Assembly: GCA_033065855.1 (NCBI GenBank)
Contig: JAVXUO010000149.1
Coordinates: 21,001-85,000, forward strand
Reading direction: 5' to 3'
Source of the DNA: Escallonia rubra
Lineage: Eukaryota; Streptophyta; Magnoliopsida; Escalloniales; Escalloniaceae
Length of the DNA stretch: 64,000 nt
This document shows positions 34,421-46,102 of this stretch, piece after piece. The notes under the pieces are model-generated. The model ran no database searches and was not told the DNA's origin. It saw only the letters and a program-made list of their open reading frames with translations. The position numbers were made by a program, and so were the translations under genes. Every line of letters starts with the position of its first letter. The stretch's first letter is position 1.

Positions 34421-36780
34421 TTCAGTGTGTCAAACAACCAAACTCCCATCCGATTTATCTGGTTTGAACTTAAACATAGCTATATAGCTCATATACTTTC
34501 ATTCCAAGTCCACTTAAAGTACAGCAGTCGAAGCGGCAAGAGGCATGAGCGTATCAAGTTTTTTCACAGTAGATACTAGAGGGCATGCCCCAACTAGGAC
34601 CGATCATTGTCCCAAAAGAGAAGTACGTACCGAGAAGTGATAATTGTGGAAATCGCACCAAATCCTACCCAGAAACTATCCAGAGAGCTTATATACAAGA
34701 CCAAGAGACAAGACATTTATACCAAAACCAGACCACAATGTTACCGACTATGCTGACACGTAGGAGGAAGAAAACTAACAGGGACTCAGCACAGGTGGGT
34801 TGCCTCTAAGCAGTCGTCTCAAGCAAAATCATAGACCGAAGATGACTAATGGAGGCGAATCCGATACATGTCGCAAGAAAAGCGCACCAGCGGGCATCAG
34901 CTGACGTACTTTTGAACTTTGAAATTTCTCACAAGCATAACTAGCACACGACTCGGTTTTGACCAGGTCACCCTGCATGCTATAGTAGTAATGTGGTTGC
35001 ATAATATTTGATGGAAAACATAATATTTGCCTTCTTTTACTTCACGTTATCTAAATTTTCTTGCATAGCACTTTGTGATAAGCGTGCATGATAGACAAAC
35101 GAAGCGTAAAAGCATCAAGGTGTTAACGACCATTAATTGTCGCTATAAGAAAGATAGGAGAAAATTTCCTTCAATCCCGATAGTAACCAAATTTTTTTTA
35201 TTACTATTGCTACATAATTATTTCCTCCGTCCCACATAAATTGATTATATTTTCTTTTTGGGTCGTTCGATAAGAATTGCTCACTTTCGAAATTAAGAAA
35301 GTTTCTGTAAGTATTTTTATATATTTACTCTTTATATACTTTTTTAAATTTATTTTTTCCCTCCACATTTAACTCCCTGGCAACTCATTTTCTTTCTCCT
35401 GACCCACCTTCTTACATTTTTTTACTCTATTTCTCTCTCCTGATCCACTTTTTTCCTCTCTTCTCCCTAAAACATACAGTATATGACCAATATCTTAATT
35501 TGGGTGCAAAAAACAAAAAAAAAAAAGTGGTCGAATTATGCAGCACGAAGGGAGTAGTATTTTAGCCAATAAAATTTGTGACAAAGAAGACGAAAAAGAT
35601 ATGCGACCTATCATTCATCTAGCATATTGTATCATTAATACTTCCAATATCTCTTGTTAATTAACCACAAAGACCTGGTTGCTTGGAAACAAAATATGGT
35701 TGTTGACGTTGAATGTCTACTGCTACGAGAGATGAGTCAGGTATTAAATGATGAGAAGATGAGTTATATATTTTGTTAGTGATTGTATGAGCGCAATCAT
35801 GAATGCAACGTCCAAACCTTGGGGGCTTTGGGAGAGAGGGAGAGAGAGATATGTGAATCGTTTTGCCTACCATAAATCTTAAAGAAATGTAATTTCATGT
35901 GAGAAATAAAATTAGCATTGAATTATTAGTGGTAAGTTAAAGCTTGACAATATGAAAAGACAATTAAAAAGACCGAAGTAGACTTTACTTACATATCTCT
36001 CGAAGGCTATAATCTATCTGTTTCCTTAGATTAACATAACGTAATTTATGTAATAGTTTGTAAAAGAATTAATGTCCAAAGATTATTTAAGTGCTACATA
36101 TAAGACTAGTTAATGAATTTGTACAAATGAATGGGACGGGATTAGAAATGGCTTTTAGCCCAAACAAACAGTTTTTAGATAATTTTATAAGATTGAAATG
36201 CCTAACAACTTTTCAACACTAATTCTAACAATGATTTTTCTAGCTCTTCCATACCGTTTACTTTGTCTTGGAGATTTGCTTGAGGGTTCTTGATATAACA
36301 TTTGCATCATCGTCGTGTAATATGCTAACTATTTCATCTTCAGCACTGTCATGGTTTTTTTTTATGCATCTTTCCTTTTAAATTTTTCGTTGTGTTTCAA
36401 TTGCAAGATGTCAAGGTTGTTTTAACCGATAAACATAAATGTGCAATGGATGGATTATTTTATATGTTTGCTTATGCCATCATGTATAAAAAAGGAATCA
36501 ACTTATTTTTTTTTTAAAAAAATGAAATGCTTAATAAGCAATAATTTCAACCACATACTAATATTACTTAACATTCAAAGTTGTTAATGCCTAAAATTTG
36601 GAGCATACGTTAACTCAGTTATTGTTATGGGGAAAATGTCTGAAATTGTCAACATTAGTTTACGAACCCCTTCTGATGCACGGGCTTTGCTTTAAAGTGG
36701 ACGTCTCTTGTAACCTAATAAATCACGATGAAATAAATAAAGTCATAAAAAATAAATTAGTTGAAAGTACAAACAAATAA
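34421..36780. repeat. Dispersed 2-2.4 kb repeat, long copy 1
   Basis: In order it has: a segment around GTCAAACAACCAAACTCCC; a segment near 34565-34810 (CCCCAACTAGG, GTACGTACCGAGAAGTGAT); the AATTGTCGCTAT segment (35137); the GGTTGCTTGGAAACAAAATA segment (35677); the TAATTTCATGTGAGAAATAA segment (35890); and the CTAG hairpin (36106) with its distal part to about 36780. The same order is seen at 58945-60860 and 61780-63700. No coding function; the apparent frame at 34585-34809 recurs at 61902-62108 without a recognisable domain. Confidence 0.75.
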
Positions 36781-37095
36781 CTTTTATATGAGTACTATAT
36801 TTACTTTTTAAACATAACAGGCCGCTTTCTTTGGAGGGATCATGGAACCAACCTTTTGTTTTACAATGATCAAAATTTTCGTATTTGTGTGTTGCAAACG
36901 GAAAAGAGTTAGGGTCCATGACTTTATGTAGAGGCACAAGTGGTACAATTATCTAGCTGGAGCTCTGAATTCCATCTAAAACTTTGCCTTCTGATTGGTC
37001 GTATGTCCAATAATAAAGACATCCTCTTGTCCAATAATAGATATGTATTCTTGGTGTTTTGTCCTACTAGAACTCGAGTGAGACGTCACTTTTAT
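36781..37095. other. Non-coding flank
   Basis: This matches 63720-63990 (CTTTGGAGGGATCATGG, then TCTGATTGGTCGTATGTCC) and carries short repeats of TCCAATAATA. No gene. Confidence 0.5.
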
Positions 37096-37255
37096 GGATT
37101 TGGATTCCTGCTGTAACGATGGTTACAGCATAGGTGATGTCCTCATTGTGAGGACACCACCCCTGCTGTAACGATGGTTACAACAGAGGTGTTGTCCTCC
37201 TTGTGAGGACACCACCCCTGCTGTAACCATGGTTGCAACAGGGGATCCAAATCCC
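37096..37255. repeat. Foldback element, short copy
   Basis: The inverted ends are GGATTTGGATTCCTGCTGT and its complement-like CAACAGGGGATCCAAATCC. It has three CTGCTGTAAC-type palindromes separated by GTCCTCATTGTGAGGAC hairpins. It is the same family as 489-975. Confidence 0.7.
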
Positions 37256-37384
37256 ACCTTTATGGTCCTCTCCTGTTGCCTTATAGTCTCTAGAATTTCC
37301 TCTCATGAAGGTTTTGGGTTCTTGACTTGAAGGTCAACTACCATGAGAGATATAGTCAGGTATGAGTTATGTATTTTGTTAGTG

Positions 37385-37387
<3 letters not shown>

Positions 37388-37443
<56 letters not shown>
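37388..37443. repeat. (TA)n(GA)n compound microsatellite
   Basis: A TA run followed directly by a GA run, at the same place in the dispersed repeat as 61046-61117. Confidence 0.9.
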
Positions 37444-37444
<1 letters not shown>

Positions 37445-38700
37445 ACATTTTTAAACAAATGTAATTTCAAGTGAGAAATAAAATCAGCAATGAATTATTA
37501 GTGGTAAGCTAGCGCTTGATGATATGAAAAGACAATTAAAAAAGCCGAAGTAGACTTGACTTACATATCTCTTGAGGCTACGATGAATCTATTTCGTTAT
37601 CATTTAAGGCTTGGAAGTGAAACTTAACGTGATGTAATAGTTTACACAACTTGTAAAAGAATTAATATCCAAAGATTATTCAAGTGCAACATATAAGACT
37701 GGTTAATGGACATATGCAGATGCACATGACGCGATTAGAAATGTGCCTTTTGCCCAAACAAACAATTTTTAAATATTTTCATAAGATTGAAATGCCTAAC
37801 CATTTTCCAACTCTAAATTTTCAACAATGATTTTTCTAGCTCTTCTATACCTTTACTTTTTCTTGAAGTTTTGATTCATGATGCTCAATATAACATTTGC
37901 ATCAACATCCATATGTTAATTATAACATTTGCATCAACATCCTTATGTTATTATTTCAGCTTCAGCGCTGCGTTTGTTCTTTTTTATGCATCTTTCCTTT
38001 TAACTTTTTCCTTGTGCTTCATTTGCAAGATGTCATGGTTGCCTTCACCAATAAACATAAATGTGCAATGGATGAATTACTTTAAATGTTTGCCTATGCC
38101 ATCATGTATAAAAATGGAGTCATCTTATTTTTTTTAAAATTAAATGCTCTAATAAGAATAATTTCAACAATATATTAATATTACTTAACATTCAAATTTG
38201 TTTATGCCCAAAATTTCTAGCATACTTTCTCTCTGTTACTGTTGTGGGGAAAACATTCCAATTATTATTAACACTAGTTAATGGACCTGTGCAAATACAA
38301 GACCGTATAAACGATCTATTACTGTTATTCGGCTATATTTTATCTTTTGTCTAGCATACGTATATAGTATCATTACTATTTGCAATATCTCATGTTAATT
38401 GAGCACAAAGATACAGTTGTTTGAAAACAAAAAGTAGATGATTCTTTACATTGAAGGTCAGCTGCTACGATAGTATGAGTCGCGTATTAAATGTTGAGAA
38501 AATGTGTCATATATATTTGTTAGTGATCATAGGAGCGGAAGCATGAACGCAACATGAGTCTACCATCCTTTGTCTACCATCCTTAAAGAATGTAGCTTCA
38601 TGTGAGAAATAACATTGGCTGTGAGTTACTAGTGAAAAACGTTTGATGAGATGAAAAGACAATTAAAAGGGATGAGCATAGACGTGACTTTTCTATGCTG
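37444..38700. repeat. Dispersed 2-2.4 kb repeat, partial copies
   Basis: 37450-38270 is the distal half (GAAATAAAATCAGCAATG onward). At 38274 CTAG starts a hairpin phrase, then 38370-38700 repeats the middle part. The order is rearranged relative to the long copies. No gene. Confidence 0.65.
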
Positions 38701-38955
38701 GAAATATGGAGGAATTGATTACACGTTATCCTTTTCTCGACATCTGTACGATGCAGGAATTGATTGACCAAGATTTTTACACTTGTTGGAAGATACTCAT
38801 TTGTCAAGACTTTGATTCCAAAATTTATTCTAGGCAAGGGTTAAACGGTTAAATATTATTTTACTAAAATACTTTTTTTAAATTTAAAAGGTTTCTACAC
38901 GAAATGAGCATACATGAGTCTAGGACAAGAGTTCGATAGTACGAGTAGTGTAAGC
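38701..38955. other. Upstream region of gene E (non-ancestral promoter)
   Basis: Only about 40 bases before the ATG match the other copies (closest to G). The conserved TATA box and its flanks are missing, and the region further upstream is AT-rich dispersed-repeat sequence. Confidence 0.6.
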
Positions 38956-40583
38956 ATGAATAACAGGCTTCTTCAGTTATCCTCAATGGAGAGTAGAGAG
39001 AGAGTGATGAGAGAGAAAATGCTTTATGATGCATCATCTACAGGGAGTGTTGAGTCATTGAAGAAGTTAATGGAAGAAGATCGACTCACCCTTGCCAGAA
39101 TTTCGGTCACCAACTTCAACGAAACACCCTTGCATGTAGCCGCGATGCTAGGCCATGCAGCCTTTGCGAAAGCACTGGTGGGCTATCAGCCAAATCTCGT
39201 CAGGGAACTAGATTCTCAGGGTTGTTCTCCGCTTCACTTGGCTTCTGCAAACGGCTACGTCGAGATAGTGAAGCTATTGTTGATGGAGGACTCAAGCATC
39301 TGCCATGTTCGCGATCAGGATGGAAGGACTCCTCTTCATCTCGCGGCGATGAAAGGCCGAGGTGACGTTATAAGAGAGTTGGCTTCGGCCCAAGAACAAG
39401 TCATGCGGTATACACTTGACCGCGGTGAGACCATCTTGCATTTATGCGTGGAATACAATCATTTGGAAGCTTTAAAGCAGCTAGCGGAGTACGATGGCAT
39501 TGATGATGATCTTCTAAATGTACAAGATCACAATGGCAACACCATTTTACACACTGCAACTGCTCTGAAACAAATGGAGGTAAGTGATCAAACCTTATAA
39601 ACTAAACTATTATTAGCCTCAAGTTATAGCAGTTTCTTCCTTTTCACTAGCTTATGTGAGTAATGGACTGAATGCAGACAATGAAATATTTGCTCAGAGA
39701 GCCTCCTGTTGTGAGAGTAAACGCATTGAATGCAAATGGTTTTACAGCTCTGGATGTCATACAACACATGCCAAGGGATATGAAATCCGTTGATATTCGT
39801 GATCTGCTAGTCACAGCAGGAGCTCTAAAAGCCATACACTTATCTCCGGTATCACGCGCCAGCAACCCAGCTACTACGGGAGATGATCACGATAACGGGA
39901 TTACAACTTCGCAACGCAGCAGGACGAAAATGCCCGCTTGGTGGAAAAAGATACGCAAGGTCATGACGAATCGCCTGAAGAAGCAGCACACTTGGCTGGA
40001 AAAGAAGTACGACGCCTTGTTGGTAGCTGCAACACTAATTGCAGCTATGGCTTATCAGGCCGCCCTTAACCCCCCTGGTGGTCTTTGGCAAGATGATAAG
40101 ACAGTGGATCTTGGAGGCAATAAGAATATAACTTTCTATGCTGGGACATCTTTGTTGGCCGCTCACCATCCTTACAGGTACGGGATATTCTGGATCTACA
40201 ACACAACGTCTTTCGTTGCTGCTCTGAGCGTAGTCTTTCTCGTTGTAAGCGGCCTACCACTGAAACGAAGAATTTTCGCGTGGCTCCTCATGGCGATAAT
40301 GTCGGTGGCAGTCACATCCATGGCAGCCACGTACGTACAATCAATGATAGTCCTTACACCTGGGAATATCGTTAAGAACTGGACAGATGATGACTTCACG
40401 TCCATGTGGAAGCCAATCGTCTGTACGGTTGGAATATCGGTGGTGGCATGGATTACATTGGTTGGGGTTGTTTTGGTGGTGCACATTTGCCGCTTCCTCA
40501 TGTTGATCGCGAGGATCTTATGCAGGCGTTGTCGAAAGAAAAGGGTTTCTTCACCAAGGTCTCATGGAGAAAGTAGCGTTTGA
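38956..40583 (+). CDS. Gene E: ankyrin-repeat/PGG-domain membrane protein, intact
   Basis: Exons 38956-39579 and 39678-40583, with GAG|GTAAGT and ATGCAG|ACA splice sites, give 509 residues. Ankyrin repeats are marked by ETPLHVAAMLGH, SPLHLASANG, TPLHLAAMKG, ETILHLCVEYNH and NTILHTAT. A three-residue insertion (DGIDDD) lies in the fourth repeat relative to A, offset by a shorter PGG loop. Exon 2 has NPPGGLWQDD, four membrane spans and the basic CRRCRKKRVSS tail. I chose 38956 by alignment with A; an ATG upstream at 38914 is in frame but not conserved. Function is as for A (inferred). Unlike A, it lacks the family's TATA-containing promoter, so its expression may differ. Its 3-prime flank is cut after about 45 bases by an LTR-like fragment. 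Confidence 0.9.
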
Positions 40584-40630
40584 ATGCGGATGTATCTTAT
40601 CTTCTTGCCCTCTCCCATTGAGTTGGGCCT

Positions 40631-40778
40631 GTTGGAAATAAATCCTTTTATAAATTCTTTTGGAATGGAATCACAATATCTAACACAAAAGAAGAAAATT
40701 ACAGTAGTACACTATAAAAGTAATACGTTACAAGATAATTAGGAACGATCTCACCAGGCTATAGAATCAAGCCGAAGC
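40631..40778 (+). mobile_element. Short LTR-like fossil fragment
   Basis: It begins TGTTGGAAATAAATCC just after the conserved 3-prime flank of gene E. Its reverse complement is recognisable at about 50205-50346, ending TATCCAACA. The TGTTGG... start resembles plant Copia-type LTRs. It is a short, diverged fragment with no coding part; the family is uncertain. Confidence 0.4.
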
Positions 40779-41780
40779 TTTGGTAATCATTTTTCTTTTT
40801 TTCTTCTTCAGTTTAAAAAACCAGTTTTTAAATTGAAGAAGAAGAAAAAAAAAAAAACTCCAAAAATGAGCAATTATTTTTTTGACCACCACCACCACCC
40901 TCCCGCCGTCAGTAGCCACTGCCGCCCGCCGGCAGCCACCTCCGGCGACCACCGTCGGCGGTTGGCGGCTGCCGGAGGCCAACTTTGGCCACCAACTTCT
41001 AGTGCCAAGGGTTTCACCCTTCGCCCCTGCTAATAGGTCCATTTTACTGATTAACAACGAACAAAATTTTACCCGTTCCCGAAAGAATCTTCCTCCAATC
41101 CCGCATATAATGACAATTAATAATTGCTAAATCTTTCTAGTGGCTTTCTGTTAGCACTCTCAGCGACAATCTTTAGCAACCTTTTCGAACTTCACTATAT
41201 AAAAGTCACTAAAAATATATAGCGGTCATTAATTGTCGACTCTATGGGAGATAAGAGGAAATTTCTTTCAACCTGGCTAACAACCAAATTTTTTTCATTA
41301 CTATTGCTACATAATTAGTATTTTAGCTAATAAAGTTTGGGACCAAGAAGACGAAAAAGATATCCGAGTTATCACATGTTGTATCATTAATACTTGCATT
41401 ATCACTTATTAATTACCACAAAGAGATGGTTGCTTGGAAACAAAAATAATATGGTTCTTGACGTTGAATGTCAACTGCTATGAGAGATGAGCCAGGTATT
41501 ACATGCTCAGAAGATGAGAGACGATGAGTTATATATTTTTATTAGTGATTGTAGAAGCGCGAGCATGAATGCAACGTCCTAACCGAAGAGGGAGAGAGAG
41601 AGTTGTTTTACCTACCATAAATCTTAAATAATTGTAATTTCATGTGAGAAATAAAATTAGCATTGAATTATTAGTGGTAAGCTAGCGCTTGCTAGCGCTT
41701 GATGATATGAAAAAATAATTAAAAAGACCGAAGTAGACTTGACTTGCATAACTCTCGAAGGCTACAATAAATTAATCTTT
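40779..41780. other. Intergenic: poly-purine/CCACC element and dispersed repeat
   Basis: 40790-41000 carries A-runs beside CCACCACC and GCCGGCAGCC text, resembling 56412-56920. It is followed by the gene 3-prime phrase TAGTGCCAAGGGTTTCACCC. 41220-41770 is the middle part of the dispersed repeat. The open frames are low complexity. Confidence 0.55.
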
Positions 41781-41781
41781 C

Positions 41782-43176
41782 GCCCAACTATTGTTGGCGG
41801 AGGACTCAAGAGTCTGCCATGTTCGCGGTCAGGATGGAAGGACTCCTCTTCATCTCGCCGTGATGAAGGGCCGATGTGATGTTATAAAAGAGTTGATTTC
41901 GGCACAACAAGAAGTCACGTGGTATACACTTGACGGCGGTGAGACCATCTTGCATTTATGCGTGAAACACAACCACTTGGAAGCTTTGAAGCGACTACTG
42001 GAGTTGGGTCGTGATCTTGAGAATGCACAAGATCACAATGGCAACACCATTTTACACACTGCAACTGCTCTGAAACAAATGGAGGTAAACCTTATAAATT
42101 GGACTATTATTAGCCTTAAGTTATAGCACTTCTTTCTTTTTCACTAGCTTATGAAAGTAACTGGACTGAATTTTTCACTAGCTTATGAGAGTAACTGGAC
42201 TGAATGCAGACAACGAAATATTTGCTCAGAAAACTTCTTGGGTTAAGAGTGAACGCACTGAATGCAAATGGTTTTACAGCTCTGGATGTCATATGTCATA
42301 GAACATGTGCCAAAGGATATGAAATCCATAGATATTCGTGATCTTCTTGTCACAGCCGGAGCTCTAAGAGCCATAGAGTTATCTCCAGTATCACGCGCCA
42401 CCAACACAGCAACTACAGGAGATGATCACGATAACGGGGTACCTCATCAGTACTGTACGAGCGCAGGGCATTGCTGCCATGTCCACCTTAGCGAGGCAGC
42501 AAGATGAAAAAGCCCGCTTGGTGGAAAAAGATGCGCAAGGTCATGATGAATCGCTCGAAGAAGCAGCACACTTGGCTGGAAAAGAAATATGACTCCTTGT
42601 TGATAGCTGCAACACTGATTGCAGCTATGGCTTATCAAGCGGCCCTTAACCCGCCTGGTGGTCTTTGGCAAGAGGATAAGACAGTGAATCTTGGAGGGAA
42701 CACGACTATAACGTTCAATGGCGGAACATCTTTGATGGCCGCTCACTCTCCCTACGTTTACGAGATGTTCGTGATCTGCAACACGTCGTCTTTCGTTGCT
42801 GCTCTGAGCGTAGTCTTTCTCGTTGTAAGCGGCATACCACTGAAACAAAGAATTTTCGCGTGGCTCCTCATGGCAGTAATGTGGGTGGCAATCACATTCA
42901 TGGCACTCACGTACTTACTATCAATGACAATCCTTATACCGGGGATTTTCGGATCAATTGATGAGAACTGGACGTATGATGACATCACCTCCATGTGGAA
43001 TTAAGCCATTAATCTATACGGCTGCAATATCAGTGTTGGCATGGTTGTCATTGGTTGATGTTGTTTTGCTGGTGCACATTTGCCGCTTCCTCATGTGGAT
43101 CACGAGGTTCTTATGCAAGTGTTGTCGAAAGAAAAGGCTTTCTTCACCAAGGTCTCATGGAGAAAGTAGCGTTTGA
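41782..43176 (+). pseudogene. Gene F: 5-prime-truncated ankyrin/PGG pseudogene
   Basis: Homology starts inside the third ankyrin repeat (LLAEDSRVCHV), so the start and first repeats are missing. Exon 1 remnant 41782-42084 has the donor GAG|GTAAAC. The exon 2 acceptor is at 42209/42210. A 33-base piece of intron is duplicated near 42166-42200. A short duplication near 42287-42297 shifts the frame, as does a change near 43001. The PGG core (NPPGGLWQED, four spans) is open at 42504-43004, then the tail continues in another frame to 43176. The 3-prime flank matches A. Confidence 0.85.
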
Positions 43177-43475
43177 ACGCGGATTTATGTTTTCTTCTTG
43201 CCCTCTCCAGTGGCTCTGTGCACCTGAGAGGAGGTTACTGGTGTTTCCATTGAGTTAGGCCACCCGTCGAACTGCGTAAATCCTTCGCATTCTTCTCTCT
43301 ATATGTCCTCCATTTGTATGTCTGTAGTTCGTAGTACTTTGTGATTTCTAGTGCCTCAAGGGTTTCACCCTTGCAGACTTGCAGTATAGGTTTTGTCCTT
43401 GTTAACTATTGCTACATGATTGGTATTCTAGACAATAAAGTTTGGGACCAAGAAAACGAAAAAGATATGCGAGTT
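43177..43475. other. 3-prime flank of F running into the dispersed repeat
   Basis: 43177-43380 matches 3759-3920 downstream of A (probable old 3-prime UTR). From about 43395 it is the TACATAATTAGTATTTTAGC segment of the dispersed repeat. Confidence 0.6.
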
Positions 43476-43728
43476 GAATGGCTATATGACCAAATGATAA
43501 AACAATGGATCCATTATAGAACACTCGGCTGGAGGAGGAGGAGTCGAGCAACAGCTCAGAATAAAGATTTGTGCAAAGCATGGGGATTGGATACTCAAGA
43601 GGCTATTGACAGAATACAATAATGTGGATACTCTGGTGAACTTGTAACTAGATTGATAAGATAGTAATTGTTTGTTTGAGCTTATATGAATACAAAGGAC
43701 CTTTGACCAAAAAAATAAAATAAAGAAA
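43476..43728 (+). mobile_element. Retroposed insert with 18-base target duplication
   Basis: It splits a dispersed-repeat copy and is flanked by GAAAAAGATATGCGAGTT (43458-43475) and GAAAAAGGTATGCGAGTT (43729-43746), 17 of 18 identical. The 3-prime end is A-rich (ccaaaaaaataaaataaag). Its 5-prime part is open from the first codon: EWLYDQMIKQWIHYRTLGW, RRR, then AWGLDTQEAIDRIQ and a stop. A long target duplication, A-rich tail and 5-prime truncation fit L1-type retroposition of a LINE 3-prime end or of a cellular mRNA. I do not recognise the protein. Confidence 0.75.
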
Positions 43729-45786
43729 GAAAAAGGTATGCGAGTTATCATTTATCTAGCACATTGTATCCTTAGTACTTGCATTATCTCTTGTTGAGAG
43801 AGAGAGAGAGAGATGTGAATTTTTTTCCCTACTGTTTTTAAACAACTGGAATTTCGTGTGAGATAAAATCAGCATTGAATTATTAGTGGTAAGCTAGCTC
43901 TTGATGATATGAAAAGAAAATTAAAGAGACCGAAGTAGACTTGATCCACTTACGTATCTCTCGGAGACTACGATGAACTTTTTTTCTTATCAATTAAGGT
44001 TTGCAAGTGAAGCTTAACGTGACTTAATAGTTTATGCAATAGTTTCTAAAAGAATTCATGCCCGAAGATTATTCAAGTTTCATATATAAGACTAGTTAAT
44101 GGATCTGTGCAAATGCGGACTAGAAACGGGCCTTTCGCCCAAATAAACAATTTTTAAATAATTTCATAAGATTGAAATGTCTAATAATTTTTCAATGCTA
44201 AAATTTTCAACACTAATTTTTCTAGCTCTTCTATACCTTTACCTTTTCTTGAAGTTTTGATTGAGGGTGCTCAATGTAACATTTGCGTCAACGTCCTGTA
44301 ATATGTTAACTATTTCAGCTTCAGCACATCCTTGGTTCTTTTTTATGCATCTTTTCTTTTAACTTTTTCGATGTATTTCATTTGCAAGATGTCATGGTTG
44401 TCTTCACCAATAAACGTAAATATGCAATGGATGAATTATTTTAAATATTTTCCTATGCCGTCATGTGTAAAAAAAGAATCATTGACAGCAGATCCAAAGA
44501 TTTTGTGTTATGCGTTGAATATGCTGTATTTTTTCGAAATATTGATTTTGTTTCTCGTGATTATAGGGATGATTGATGCTGGTTGAACCCTTGTATCTTA
44601 TCTTCCTACCCAGGTAGAATGTACACTGAGTTGAGTCCTAAATTGTTGACATGTGACTGAGATGGGAAACAAAGCTGATCAAGAACCATTGATCTGAAAT
44701 GGTTCGCCCCAATAAGAACAACCAGAGGTGATTATGGAGAAAAAGGAGTATGGCAAATGTGAATGGGATGGTATGACAAATTTTGGGATCAAGCAAATAG
44801 AAGTCAAGTCTTAGATTGACCAAGAGAAGGAAAAGGAAAATGCTGAGTTACAGAATCACTCAATCAGGGGCCAAGGCAATACAAAACATTGGACCGTCAT
44901 TAAGGAATGTAACTTCGTGCGAGAAATAAAATCGGCACCGAATTCTTAGCAATGAGCGCCTCATGAGATGAGAGACTTAAAAAAAACTGACATAGGATTG
45001 ACTTTCGTATTTCTTGAAACATCGAGGCCCCAAGGAATCCTGTTCCCTAACACTTCGAGTCTGTAAGTGAAGCTCAAACGTGTTGCAATAGTTTGTAAGA
45101 AAATTGTTGTCCAAAGATTACCCAAGGTACTATTTTTGGATTTTAGGTAAGCCGTATGGACAGTAGGCAATATAACTACTATCTTCTTACAAATCAGATA
45201 AAAGCCAGAACTTTTCCTATGTAAAGTTTAGCGTCCAACTCAAAAGAACGTTTTAGTGGAAAAAGAACCCACCAAGTAAAAGAATCGCCCTCAATTCCCA
45301 TCTTATTGTCGATGTGGGACCTTGACACATGTTCTCACGCATAGCATGAACTATTAGGTGATTCTAAACCACGATCCGAATAAAGCGGACAATATGAGCT
45401 GCAAGATGAAGACCACTGGCGGGGCACAACCTAGCTCTTGTACCAAGTTAAAGTGCGAGGTATACGTATAACTCAAGCATGCTCGAAAGAAAAATGATAA
45501 GCGCACTAAAAATAAGACCGATCTTAGTATATACATATAATTGACGTGACACTTCAACAGTAGTATAAAAGACCATCATCGTTATAAACATGGTTCTAGA
45601 AGCATATATTTACATCTTAGCATGAAGGTTTTGGCAACCATTACAAACATGTACTCTGTTTTTGTGCTACCAACCAGAAAGAGTAAAAAAGGCCAATAAA
45701 CAAAAACAGAGACTACCATTAGAGACTGAAGCCTTATCAGTGGGAATGTCTGCAGTTGATGACGTTTATAAGCACTAGCAACAAGG

Positions 45787-45825
<39 letters not shown>

Positions 45826-46017
45826 TGTGCAAACTTTAATTTCTACTTTGGGCGTTGCTAAAGTATGATCAAAATTACTTGATTTATCAGTGGAATTCCT
45901 CCAAACTTTGGGCTTTCACACACAAAAGCCAAAAGGCCACCCCACTGAAGGCGCAAGGAAGATGAAGTTTGCATTAACAAATCAGTAGAAGCGCGTCTGT
46001 AAAGGCCTCCACTTGAG
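43729..46017. other. Dispersed repeat partial copies and upstream region of G
   Basis: 43747-44480 continues the dispersed repeat (CTAG hairpin at 44092). 44500-44880 is unique without a gene. 44900-45130 is another diverged copy of the GAGAAATAAAATC segment. 45330-45620 resembles the 5880-6060 block, and 45690-45830 resembles the segment upstream of gene A (TCAGTGG.AATGTCTGCAG). There is a (TA)n(CA)n microsatellite near 45789-45825. No gene seen. Confidence 0.55.
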
Positions 46018-46028
46018 TACTATATATG
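46018..46028 (+). promoter_or_regulatory. TATA-like box of G
   Basis: ACTATATATGTAGG follows TTGAGTAC, aligned with the A and B boxes. It is about 75-80 bases upstream of the leader ATG (46103). Confidence 0.55.
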
Positions 46029-46102
46029 TAGGCAGAAAAATTTACAGAAAGTGAGCAGACTGGAGTCTCTAATAAAAGTTTGATAGCAGGAGGAGATTAA
46101 GC

